Assembly (NCBI GenBank): GCA_029721435.1 | Contig: CM056583.1 | Location: 70,736,120 to 70,800,119 of the forward strand | Source of the DNA: Gymnothorax reevesii | Taxonomy: Eukaryota > Chordata > Actinopteri > Anguilliformes > Muraenidae | DNA length: 64,000 nt | Reading direction: 5' to 3' | Shown: piece by piece, positions 38,930 to 49,321 of the stretch | Layout of the letters: every line of letters begins with the position of its first letter | Numbering within the stretch: the first letter of the stretch is position 1 | Notes under the pieces: generated by a model | What the model was told of the DNA's origin: nothing | Seen by the model: the letters and a program-made list of their open reading frames with translations, nothing else | Database searches by the model: none | Program-made: the position numbers and the translations under genes

Positions 38930-39110
38930 CCCTGAATATTAATGTGACTGAATACATCATTCAATAGAAGGAGCTGCAGATGTGCCCAGCAGTTTGAGCA
39001 GCTCCTTCTGAAGCATAAATTATTCAGGCCATGGTATCACCCTGCAGGACAGAATAAAACCTGTGTGATGCTAGTCAGCCTCAGCTGTGGCATAATATGC
39101 AATTTCCTCA
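38930..39110. promoter_or_regulatory. Candidate regulatory segment with a 12-bp perfect hairpin
   Basis: AGAAGGAGCTGC (38966-38977) and GCAGCTCCTTCT (38998-39009) are exact reverse complements with a 20-nt loop; surrounding sequence is non-repetitive with several TAATNTGCA-like words. Could be a structured or factor-binding element; the stem is too short for a typical microRNA precursor. Confidence 0.25.
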
Positions 39111-39689
39111 GCATTTTACCCCAGGAATTCCATATCAGCCAATCACACACTTTGTAAATAAATTGGGCACAATCTTGAGACCTCCCTCTTTGGGGATATA
39201 ATTTACTTCTCTACCAATGAGACAGTGCAGGTTATTCTCACACAGGAGGAAAAGATAACAAATTGAGCATTTGAGCACCAGAATAGTGGAGAGGGGGGGG
39301 AAAAGAGGACCTTCTGCAGTAAATGAAATAGTTACTCCTCTGCCTGACTCCAGGAATGGCTGAGAAAAGAGCATTTGTGCAAATTCATTCATAAAACTGA
39401 TATTTACTGAACAAGTAAAATTCATGCGTAAAAAAGTAATCGCCTACTTTGATAATTTACCAAATTTACGATGTCAATTTCTGAAGAATTGGACTATGTG
39501 TAAAATGGTAATAAAAACAGCAAGTGGTAGTCACTTTTGTTTTTATTTTCATTTAAGATACTGTCCCGAATCTTGTGAAATTGAAGCTGTAATTGATCAT
39601 TTAGTTAGATTAGGCAAGACACCCCCAGGCTTTATTGCTGCCTTTTCTGTTGAATCTAAATATCATTTAAATAGAATTAATATGAAGTA
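39111..39689. other. Intron stretch without recognised gene
   Basis: Unannotated. A frame at 39424-39690 (88 codons) overlaps the start of the Tc1 relic and shows no domain. Confidence 0.3.
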
Positions 39690-40135
39690 GACTGAAAGGG
39701 CCTCACTAAACTGCAAATGCTTCCTGGATCAAAAAAGGGAGATGAGAGAAGAGAGGAGAACAATATTGAAATAAATCAATCTAGAAAGGGTTATAAAGCC
39801 ATTTCTAAGGCTGTGGGATTCTTATTGAACCACTCTGAGAGCCCTGTCATCTCAGTGGTGAAAATGTGTTATAGTGGTCAATCTTCCCGGTGGCTCAACC
39901 ACCATATGTCCTCCAGAAATGCATTGATAACTTATTGGGGAAGAAACAAAAGAACCCAGACGAATATAGTAGGATCTTCAGGCCTTGCATGTCAGAAAGG
40001 GCAGTATTCTGGTTTCTACCTCTAGAAAGAGATCGGGGAAAAATAGTCTTTGGAAGACTTGCAAAGAAAAACTTCTACTAACCAAGTGGAACATATAGGC
40101 TGTCTCACATTTGCCAACAGGCATATATATCAACC
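39690..40135 (+). mobile_element. Degenerate Tc1-like transposase fragment
   Basis: AAATCAATCTAGAAAGGGTT followed by ATAAAGCCATTTCTAAGGCT corresponds to the N-terminal helix-turn-helix region seen at 16340-16390 in the fuller Tc1 element, and similarity continues with stops and indels through about 40100 (AAGAAAAACTTCTACTAACC). Inverted repeats are not seen. Confidence 0.6.
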
Positions 40136-41424
40136 CATTAAGGTTCCCACTTGTATCACCTTCGGTAAATATCCGTAAAAGGTTCACGTCCAGTCATAGG
40201 CAAAGCTCTTCTTGATAATTTGTGGTGTTTTTGTACATTTGTAACAGATATCTTTGGTGATTGTGTGGACTATATCTTGTTCTGCATAGTCTGTGGTCCA
40301 TACGCATGATTAGCTGAAGCTGGTAAAAGTGGTCCACTATGGTAAATGGTAAATTTTTGTGTTACGAAAACTTGCATCTGGTTGTTGAGCAGTAGCAAGA
40401 TTCTAGCAAACTGTCGCCAAAGTCAGCTGCAAAGATGGAGCCTGCACTGTATTGTAATGAAAATCAGGAGCAGTAATGTGAATGTTTTTTATTCTAACAT
40501 TCAATACCTTGGAGGCAAGATGTCCTACAGTAAACTTTGGCCTTGCAGGTGTGTTTCCAGTTCAAAGAGAATGCAGGAGCTCCTGTAACAAACGCTAAAG
40601 CTTTGGTGTACTGTGTAAGCCTTGATTGCTAGAAATGAAAGATTTAACTGTGCTTTAGCTCTCTGATCAATACCTAATGTAGCTTGAGGCCTACTGATTT
40701 TTTAACACCTTGCCAACAACCGACCTAGGTACCAAATATCCTGCTAGGCCATGTGGATTTTGCATCACGCACGAAGCATCCATCTGAAATATTGCCTTTC
40801 TCTTGAAATAGAGTAGCTAATGCAAGTAGAGTAGAAATAGAGTAGCTAATATGCTTCCTGTACATTGTCTCACACACGGCGTTCACCTATCATGCCTGAG
40901 CATCATCTCTCCTGAGGATCGTGCCTGGCACCTGAAATTGGAATCACTGAGCCGTAATGACGAAATGAGTGACTAACTGCCGCCGTGCTTGTCATGCACA
41001 TTGAAGCTCATATTTATGGGAAACTAGTCTGTAATAGAGTGGAGTTAATGAAGTGTAGAGTGTCACAATTTTCCAATTATCCATTGTCTCTGACTGCTGA
41101 AAGTGTAAGCACAGTCTGCAATGGGCTGACAATTGTTTGTTTTGGTGCTAGGCTTGCCAGATTGCCATCTGGGTAAAACTGGACATTTGTGCGCTTGTGG
41201 ACGCGGACGCAAGGACATATGTGTCCGCATGAGGTTGTGTGCTACACCAACACCAATCTCAGGAACACGAAGACAAAGCTCCATACCAGTATGCAGCTAT
41301 CGCCCATATAATCTATTGCTCAAGATGATAGATGCCTATTTCAGGATGAAGGCTATTTGAAGCTGCTCTATTGACATTAGTTTGTAATGTCAGCAAAATG
41401 CCGCCTTTGTGGGACATATCAATG
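40136..41424. other. Intron stretch without recognised gene
   Basis: Unannotated. 41150-41300 is GC-richer with GGACGCGGACGCAAGGACAT, possibly an old repeat. A 20-bp direct repeat AGAGTAGCTAATGC-like occurs near 40810-40850. Confidence 0.3.
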
Positions 41425-41577
41425 TTAAGCTGCTTTCACACCGGATGCAAAACGAATTTTTCGTACGACAGATTACATTCATGCATTCAAACGCACGAAT
41501 CCACGTCTTTGCATTGACTTTGAATACAATCTGTCGTGCAAAACATTTGTTTCGCGTCCAGTGTGAAAGGAGCTTTA
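41425..41577. mobile_element. PIF/Harbinger-type MITE with TTA target duplication
   Basis: TTA at 41425-41427 and 41575-41577 flank 147 bp with ends AGCTGCTTTCACACCGGATG and its near-inverse GCGTCCAGTGTGAAAGGAGCT. A second inner inverted pair (TACGACAGATT / AATCTGTCGTGC) extends the symmetry. TTA duplications are typical of PIF/Harbinger elements. Non-coding. Confidence 0.75.
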
Positions 41578-42399
41578 GACTGACACACAGCGTGTTTGAG
41601 TGTACGGACCCTGCAGATGAGATTCACCTTTTATCAGCTCAGTGTTATTCGCCAAATTAAAAGCATTAATATGGAAGGTGCTCCCTTCATCCGAAATTGT
41701 CAAGAATGCATCAGTAGCAAGAAATCTCCAGAAGACTGCATTTTTTTTTTTTTGTAAGTTACTTCCTTTTTTTCCTGACCACAGCTTGCAGTGCCTCTCC
41801 TGTGACATCACGAGGCTAATAAGGATTGCTGTTTATGTAAAAAAAAAATAATAAACTAAGCTTATTATTGCACATTGAACACCCACCGACATTAGGGTGT
41901 GTCCCAAGTTATGATAGCTTCTTGTGATAGGCTGATATAATTTTTTTGCTAATCAAAACATTTAGCAGAGAGCACTGGAATGGTTTGTGTTTAGATGAGC
42001 ACGTCTTAAGAGAGGCCGTCAGAAGTCGGCTGTAAAAATGGTGATTAATTTACCTGAACAGACATATTTTGGGTTTTATGACTTCGGACATAGAAGTATT
42101 CAGTCAATCGCTCTGCCTGGACCCAGACAGCTGTTAAACCCCACAAAACAATACCAAAGACAGACATTGCAGGGGGCAAAGGTTTTTATGTGTTTTTTTG
42201 GCTGGCGTTAACTCGAGCGACTTCCTGGCTGGTGTGATTCACAATGTGATGGATCTATTTTCTCCGTTCAAAGAACGGGGCACAAAAGCGCAACGGTTAC
42301 AATTATCTGACTCCATAATACATTTAGAATATCAAATTTAGTTATACCCTCTGTAAATATCTGACTCCAAATTAGAATTAGAATTTATAGTTTAGGGAC
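41578..42399. other. Intron stretch without recognised gene
   Basis: Poly-T at 41740-41752 and poly-A at 41840; nothing else recognised. Confidence 0.3.
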
Positions 42400-43380
42400 A
42401 GCATGCATTAATCTCGGGGCAGCTACACCAACAGACTCGTCCGTGAAAACCAGTTACTCAACCGACGTCCCCGGGTAATAACGCAGTCGCCGGATCTTAG
42501 TTCGGTGATAGTTCTAGAGGATGGAAGAAATTACCACGATAGTAGCATCTAGGCATAAACATAGTAGCACTGAGCATAAACATATCATGAACCCAGGTTT
42601 ATGTACACCACAGGGCCCCTTAAGGGGATCGGCCAGGCACCAGCTTATAAGCCCAAGGGTGCCCTTAAGGCCGAATCCCCAGGACGGGTCCTACATAAAC
42701 CCTGTGAGGTAGACCGTAATTTTCAATCCAACTTAAAACCCATCACTACCTATAAACATCAGCTAGCTAGTCTGGAATGGTAAGGAATTGCCCCCCTAAG
42801 TAACGGTCGTAACATGGCTAGAAAGAATAAAAGGATTAGGAGTCACTGAGACCACGCAAGCTTAAAGGAATAACAATAATTTATACACCAGGTAGGCACA
42901 AACAAATCAACGTTAAGCCAATTACAAGTTACACACAATTTGGAAAGAGAGAATAAAGTCATACCTGGAGGAAAACTACACACGCACTAACATGCGCCGA
43001 GAGAGACCGGATACGATCTTCCATAACTAAAGGACAACTCACGCCCTTATGTGCGTGGGGAGGAATCGGATGCGATTCTCCCCAAATAGATTTTTCTCTT
43101 TCCTTTAAGCCAAACCAAGTGTTTGATCCAGGCGGCATGGCCATAAACAACCTGGAAGGGGGGCCCAATCTGGTTTTTGGGTTTCCACTATTTGGAGGAT
43201 GTAATAAAGCAATTTAGCTGAGAGAGAAGAATAGGGCGATTACTCGAGAGGATTCTGACCAATTTTCAGGAGTTTCCAAAAGGGAATGAACCACAATTTC
43301 AATGGGAATGAAACATACTCCATTCAACTCCTTGGATTCCCCCCAGGATAACAAGACCAAACATGATATGAATATGTACT
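42400..43380 (-). repeat. Possible LTR or endogenous-retrovirus-like block
   Basis: A GC-richer block unlike its neighbours. Read on the minus strand it has promoter- and leader-like features: a TATAAATT box near 42880, a downstream run with CTTTAAGCTTGCGTGGTCTC, and a TTAGGGGGGCAATTC leader-like stretch near 42790. Paired inverted words (CCGGATACGATC / GGATGCGATTC) occur within. No second LTR, primer site or gag/pol gene was identified, so this is a weak call. Confidence 0.3.
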
Positions 43381-43383
43381 AAT

Positions 43384-43891
43384 ATGTTGCATTTGTCATT
43401 AGAAAGCCTAAAGGTGAATTATTATGCAGTTAAATTGGGGTCTAAGAATATAAGTGATTTAGAAAATTGTGAAGTTCTCATAGATCTAGATTATTTTAAA
43501 CAGATAAGGTCCAGTTATATTAACAGAATGAGGACAGTAATAGAACTTTCTCAGGGACTGTGTATCAGCCAGGGATTTGCACCTACCCCCCTGTACAGAG
43601 TAAAACCAGGGACACTTACAGACCATGGACACCTTCCACTGGCAGGCTAAGGGAGCATCCCAGGGGAAGGCCATAAAAGTTTTATTGCTATTTGGCAAGG
43701 CTCTGGTCCGAGCTTATCAGCCATTTGTCACTTACATTTCCAGATTCTACACAACACACCTGAAAACCAGATTGTCTAATGAAGAATGGGACGTCTGGCA
43801 AGTCTGTTTGAAGGGAGTGAATCTTAACTTTGACCCAATCTCTGAAGCTTTGTGGAAAGATCGTTTTTCTCTGTTTGGCCTAATGACTTAA
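43384..43891 (+). other. Two overlapping unidentified open frames
   Basis: Frames 43384-43650 (88 codons) and 43625-43891 (88 codons) overlap by 26 bp in different phases. The second contains YISRFYTTHLKTRLSNEEWD and ends shortly after FSLFGLMT. They look more protein-like than other open frames nearby and directly follow the LTR-like block, so they may be a frameshifted remnant of a mobile-element gene. No family recognised. Confidence 0.25.
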
Positions 43892-43999
43892 GAGAGTCTG
43901 TAATGGTCAGATAAAGCAAAGCGATACCAAGTCATTACCACTGGCAATCACATAAGGCGCTGTAAAATGCTTAGAAAGCATAACTAGATAATTAACTAG

Positions 44000-44570
44000 A
44001 TAATACATAAAAGCAAGAGTTTTGTGAGTCATTTCATTGTGATGCGTTATTGTCACATTTGATTATATTTATTTTTTGCTCATTTATTTAATAAATACTT
44101 TAATGATAAAGTATTCTTGAATTTTCATCCAATACAGCACAAAGATGCATTAAAATGTGCATGCATTAATATGTGGCATGAAGGCCATGTATCTTGAATT
44201 ATGTCATTTTTCCTGAGCTAGTATCCCTTCGTGATACATTTACATTTATATGCATAATTCTGTAAACCAATTATTACACTTGAAATTTGAAGCCTGCTTT
44301 GTCCTGTTCCATCATTTTTTGGAGATGAATTTGTGTGCTTTTAATTAACATGACATTCATTTTATGACTAAAGTGATTAATTTTGAGCCTATCGACTGGC
44401 TCTTGCATCTCACCGGCCTTGTTAAACTTTCTATCAGAGCCTCTGTGGCAGGAATTTGCTCCCTTTATTTCCCTTCTGTGTGGCCATGTGGAAGTGTTAA
44501 TGTCATGTCAAAGAGTTAATTACTGCTCTCATCACTGTTCACGTCTTTAATTAAAGCCCTTCTGGGTCAG
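44000..44570. promoter_or_regulatory. Candidate conserved non-coding element
   Basis: Non-repetitive, rich in TTAATTA and TAAT homeodomain-type words with GC-balanced islands (for example GAGCCTATCGACTGGCTC). It looks like intronic enhancer DNA of developmental genes, but conservation was not tested. Confidence 0.2.
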
Positions 44571-46099
44571 AAGTTGTAGGTAATGTTCTCGGAAAAAGCC
44601 CTTTCAGAAATAGCCTTTGCTCAGAATTTTCTTTCAAAAACAAAATATTTATTTTCAGAGATTTGCTGAGGGGGAAAGGATGTTTTATTTTCTTTCTAAT
44701 TTTTGTGGTGATGGAGAAACCCAGAGTTGGCAGCTGGAAAAATAGTACAAAAAATGCAACCTCTGTATAGACATTCCCATTTAACCCTTGGAAGCCAAAT
44801 GATACAATCTTGCACAAAATATCATTTCCTTTAATAATGCACTTACTGTACCTCTGAATGCAGATAGAAAACACTACTGTGACTATTCGAATGTTGCCAT
44901 TTCTTTGCTTGTTTTATGGAATCCATACTTTTTTCTTGTGTGACATGACAATGTTCTTGGAAAAAAAAAATTGTAGGCATTACATCGTATAAAATTTGTA
45001 TTTATTGTTCCTCTTATAATGTAGTCGTCAAACAGGAAATTTTAAGAAATTCGAGAATAGAAAAGGGCCCCAAACCGTGCCTTTTCTCAGGCTCATTATG
45101 GACTATTAATTTTGCAACTCCCACAAAATTTATAACTGCCGTGAGTTATGTGTCGTAATAAAGCCAGCCAGGTCAGTGAATACAAAAAGAGCGTGCTAGC
45201 TCTGGAGAAGCTGAGCTTAGCACCTGTCTTTCTCATCTCATTCTCACAGGAGCAACCAGAGGCAGAGCAGTAATTGTGTGTAACTGTAGACTTAGGGTTG
45301 GAGCAGGGGTTAAAGCTGCTTCCAAGGAGAGGCATGCAAAATGCAAGAAGTACAGCAGATTTTTTAAAGAAGTAGATCTCATTGTGCACATATTGTGAAT
45401 AAAGCTATAGTGCTGTGGGCCAAGGGAACCGAAAGCTACATTGCAGTTGTTAGGTATGGAGACGTTACACAATAATTGCAGAGAAAATAAAGATCTGTTA
45501 TGAGCCATCTTAGAAAGTCCTGGCTGCATTGCGAACCCAATTCAGCTGGAATGTGCACAAATTTTCAATATTTATTCCCCTTTCTTATCCTCTCCTCCTG
45601 CCATGGACCTACAGTATAAGGACTGTACAATACCATTCAACTGATAGATTAAGAGTGCGATTGATAGATTGCAAAAGTGTAGTTTAAGAGTTCAGGATGA
45701 AAAAATGTACTGGGTTTTCCTCCAGGATTTTTTTAAACTTGTCGGAGGGCTTCAGCTTCGGGTCAAAACTCAGCATTATCAGGTGTGGCCTGTTTTCATT
45801 AATCAGCACATAGGCGATGTAATAATTGAAGTCTTTGCACACTGAGGTTTGTCAGTTTCACGTGCGTGACGCTGGATTTCACATATAATATGAAAACTGA
45901 TTATGACTTTGGTCTCCAGAATTAGAATTAAATAATCATTAAGATACAATTAGGTAAAGCAGGATGTGCTCACAGCAAACACAGAAGTTAACATCATAAT
46001 TTATCGTTTTTCTAAGTGAACTATATATTTATTTTTCTCTAATCATTGCACACATTGCATTAAGAAGAAAGCAGTGCGTTTTACTGCCGATGGCTATTG
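44571..46099. other. Intron stretch without recognised gene
   Basis: Unannotated DNA. Frames at 45096-45529 on the minus strand overlap each other and show no domain. Confidence 0.3.
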
Positions 46100-46172
46100 T
46101 ATGCATACACCGGTAGGGGACTAGTATTGCGCAGCAATACGACATTCGCAGATAGGCGGTGCACTTTTCTAT
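46100..46172. mobile_element. End fragment of the MITE found at 56692-56963
   Basis: ACACCGGTAGGGGACTAGTA and the following TTGCGCAGCAATA and GATAGGCGGTGCACTT words match the right end at 56902-56963 with only a few changes over about 70 bp. The remainder of the element is not recognisable here. Confidence 0.7.
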
Positions 46173-46689
46173 ATAGGGAGTTCATTCTCAGTCTTCTTTC
46201 ATAATCGGATAAACAAAAGGTCAAAACACGGAATTACACAGTTCATGGAATTACCAAGAGAGTTGAGATTTTTTTCTAATTAGCCTAATTGCTAAGAATT
46301 CCATCCTTGCAGTCTCGAATCAAAGCATAAACGTAAATGAATCTTTTTGTCACTATCACCTCGTAATCATTACAAGCTGCATATAGCCTAGGCTCAGTCT
46401 TAATTGTTTGGTAAAACAAGCAAACAAAAAAAGTTAAAATTGATTGATTGTCTATCAGGAGAAGAACGTGGAAACAGGTTGCGCAGCTGTTGGGTGTTCC
46501 AGCGAAACAGGCGATCCAAACCTGACTGATGTGAGCCCAAGTGACGGAGGCATTCTCTTCTAGCCGAACGAATGTGGCAGCTTGCTTGAGCAGTCTTATA
46601 ACAGACATTTACACGCAGATTACTTGGTGTAAAAATGATGATAATAATAATAATAATACTGGCTTATCGTTTTGGATAGCAGATGTACT

Positions 46690-46852
46690 TTATCTGGCAA
46701 TGAAGTTTTACCATGCGTTTACTTTTCCTTTAAGTTATCTTTTTCTAATATTAAAATTAGTTTGACGATCTGAAACATTCAAATGTGTTTAACATGCAAA
46801 AATAGAAGAATTCAGGAAGGGGGCAGATTTTTTTTTCATAGTACTTTATATG
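46690..46852 (+). mobile_element. Solo right end of a Tc1-like element
   Basis: TATCTTTTTCTAATATTAAA, GACGATCTGAAACATTCAAA and CAGGAAGGGGGCAGA match the right inverted repeat of the Tc1 family at 17340-17475. An (AAT)n tract (46637-46657) lies just upstream. Transposase and left end are absent. Confidence 0.65.
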
Positions 46853-47740
46853 GCCGAAGCTGAACAACTATAAGAGCTGAGGTTAACTGCAGGCATCTCT
46901 TGCTTCCCCGAACAACTGGTTGTTTGCAGTCTGCATGCTATTAGAGCTCCTTGCTCATTTGCTGTTTAAAATTTCAGGAGTCTGATTGCAAATTCCCACC
47001 CATGCTCCCAAGGCCTTTATTATGAGATTTTTTGGGTCATTTGTTGAAATCTATCGAGGCATAACATGCTGCATTTAATCATCTGTAACACATTCCAGAT
47101 GCTGAAGGAAAATGGAGGTTTTATTCATTGTTATCTGCAGGTGATTCATTCATGTGTCATGTGAAAGAACCGTATTAATAGCAGATGCTTGAATATTGTG
47201 GAAGGACATGTAGTTGAGATTCAGGCAGCTTATCTTATCAATGGATGGCAGGAACAATGTGTCACGACCCCTGTCTCTCGGTGCTCATGCATACATAAAC
47301 GGGGAAATATGTTGTCCCATATGCCATTACCACTAAGTCTTATTGGTCATCCCTCAACACCCTGCATCATGCTCTTTCGACAGCAGACGGTCATCTTTGT
47401 TGAGTCACCGCCTTGCAAACAAGCGGCTTGCATTTTTCTGAAATGTTTCTGCAATAAATAAATAGTGGCAAAGCTTGTGCCCACAAAAGAAATGCTGTGA
47501 TTATCCATGGCTTTCCCAGTGAATTAAAGCATTCATTTTGCCTTTTTTGTGAGGGCTCTGTCCTAGAGTATGGATGGCAGTGTTTAAATCATCTATTAGG
47601 CCCCCAGGAGATATACATGAGCATGCCACAAATCACCTGTGTGTGAGAGCACCAATTGTGAAATCACAAAAAAAGCAAGAAAGCACTAGGAGAGCACCTT
47701 CCTCCGACAGCATTTTACACTCCACTTCAATCTTGTAGAT
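46853..47740. other. Intron stretch, possibly regulatory
   Basis: Non-repetitive; 47000-47260 and 47490-47640 have the even composition and clustered TAAT/E-box words often seen in conserved intronic elements. Unproven. Confidence 0.25.
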
Positions 47741-47975
47741 TTAAAGGGCATCTAAAGGTCGATTCCCATGTTTTTGTTTATTGGCCAATCATCGAGCCAC
47801 ACCTGTGCAAAAGAACCGAAATAGAAGGATTATCTACGCATGTACACAAACCATTGATTTATATGAATGAAATTGGTCATGTGACAATGCGAGATGTCAA
47901 GAAAAGCAAGTGATATGTTTTTAAACATTGGACGTTCGATGTCCCGTCTAAGAATCGTGTTTAGATGCCCTTTAA
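47741..47975. mobile_element. 227-bp MITE flanked by TTAA
   Basis: TTAA at 47741-47744 and 47972-47975. The ends AGGGCATCTAAA and TTTAGATGCCCT are perfect inverses over 12 bp, continuing imperfectly through CGATTC / GAATCG. TTAA duplication points to the piggyBac superfamily, though the termini differ from those of copies A and B. Confidence 0.7.
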
Positions 47976-49108
47976 GATGTATGGCATTTATTTTAATCTT
48001 GTATTCCTGCAATGGTGACGAATCACTTTAAATGATGCTGTGATCCCAATCACCACCAAAATTTAATTGATTGTTCCTTGGGCCATGGCCCGCACTTCCA
48101 CTAAATAGCATGGACACTTACTGAAAAATTTGAGAAACAAACAATCCCTGGTGAATACATGACCACCTAACTTCTGTGTTTGGTGGTGGTAATAAAAAAT
48201 TAATTGTTTAAGATTTGCTTTCTTTAGGATGAAATAGTCATTTTATTTACAGTAAAGCCTGTACATTTGGGCAATAAATTTAATATATTGGAGTAATTAT
48301 GTCATACAAAGGAAAGGGCAGTGGACAGGTTGTGTCTAGTAGAGAAAAAAAACTGCGAATTCAGCTGATCAGTTTTAAGATGCATTAACAAAACATGCTA
48401 TGAAACAAACTATGTTTTATAGTAGTGGACCATTGTTTATTGTCTTAATTTGATGGAGTAGAATTTTTTCCTTTCAGAAAACATTTTTCAAATCATATCT
48501 TAGGAGAACATTCCTTTGATTTGATTGAGCTGCTTAATTGATTTGGCCCATTGAATGATACTCTAGTATCATTCACCTTCTAAATGCTCTACTATTCTAC
48601 GCATCAGCAACAAAATATATTTGTGTATTTATTTCTACTTAAGTGTTCTCTCACCCATGTCCCCTTGAAATTATGCTATTTCAAATCCCTATTATATTTC
48701 ACTCTGTCGCAATGCAGATGAGCATTTGCTTACTTAAGGCTCATCTGGGTGTTTGCTCTGAGTTGACCTACAGTATGTGCAAGTAGATTTTATACACCTC
48801 CAGATGATTATCGGAATTAAAGCTTTCAAACTACTTTCTTTGCAAGTCACAGGCTGAGTTGCATCACTGCCTTTAATGAGAAGCCATTATTTTATCAAAT
48901 GCTTATTATAATTTCATACATTTAAAGGCATTCCGCTGAGCTGTGCATTAGTTCTTTCATTCAGGTAATGGATATCACACATTTCATATGTGGTTCCCTT
49001 TATGTATTGAGAATGTAAATATTGTAACATTGAGAACAAGAAGTGGCACAAAAATGGGTGCGGTTTGATTTATGGTGTTTGTTATCTCTTTTGCCCTGGG
49101 ATTTGTAG
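47976..49108. other. Intron segment leading to the UNC5 exon
   Basis: Non-repetitive apart from a perfect 10-bp inverted pair GAATGATACT/AGTATCATTC at 48554-48575. The acceptor region (about 49060-49108) is T-rich with TTTGTTATCTCTTTTGCCC. Confidence 0.4.
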
Positions 49109-49321
49109 GACTCAGCAGCGAGGCACTCCCAGACTCCCTGCCATCAGTTCCTGGTACACTCCCTCACTTCCTGCAGGAGCCTGAGGATGCTTATATCATC
49201 AAGAGTAATCCAGTCAAGCTGCACTGCAGGGCTGCGCCTGCTCTGCAGATCTTCTTCAAGTGCAATGGGGAGTGGGTACACCAGAACCAGCACATGTCCC
49301 AAGAGTACATGGATGCAGCAG
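49109..49321 (+). CDS. unc5d: UNC5 netrin receptor exon 2, first Ig domain (best fit UNC5D)
   Basis: Internal coding exon of a netrin/FLRT receptor of the UNC5 family, a single-pass membrane protein that mediates axon repulsion and dependence-receptor signalling. The exon is open for 71 codons in frame with 49108 and is bounded by a pyrimidine-containing TTTGTAG acceptor (ends 49108) and a CAG|GTAAAA donor (after 49321). Both boundaries fall after the first codon base (phase 1-1), as is usual for Ig-domain exons. The peptide has the family block PxSxPSxPGTLPHF, then [10 protein letters not shown], an LHC cysteine that is the first Ig-fold Cys, and [16 protein letters not shown]. From memory of the family, IIKSNP and the [12 protein letters not shown] wording are closest to UNC5D; UNC5B and UNC5C have IYFKCN with other following residues. 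The partner Ig cysteine and the TSP1, transmembrane, ZU5 and death domains must lie in exons outside the window. Family assignment is firm; the paralogue is likely. Confidence 0.87.

Noticed and set aside
48554..48575. Perfect short palindrome GAATGATACT/AGTATCATTC as a possible structured RNA
   Set aside because: The 10-bp stem with a 2-nt loop is too short and isolated to support an RNA gene.
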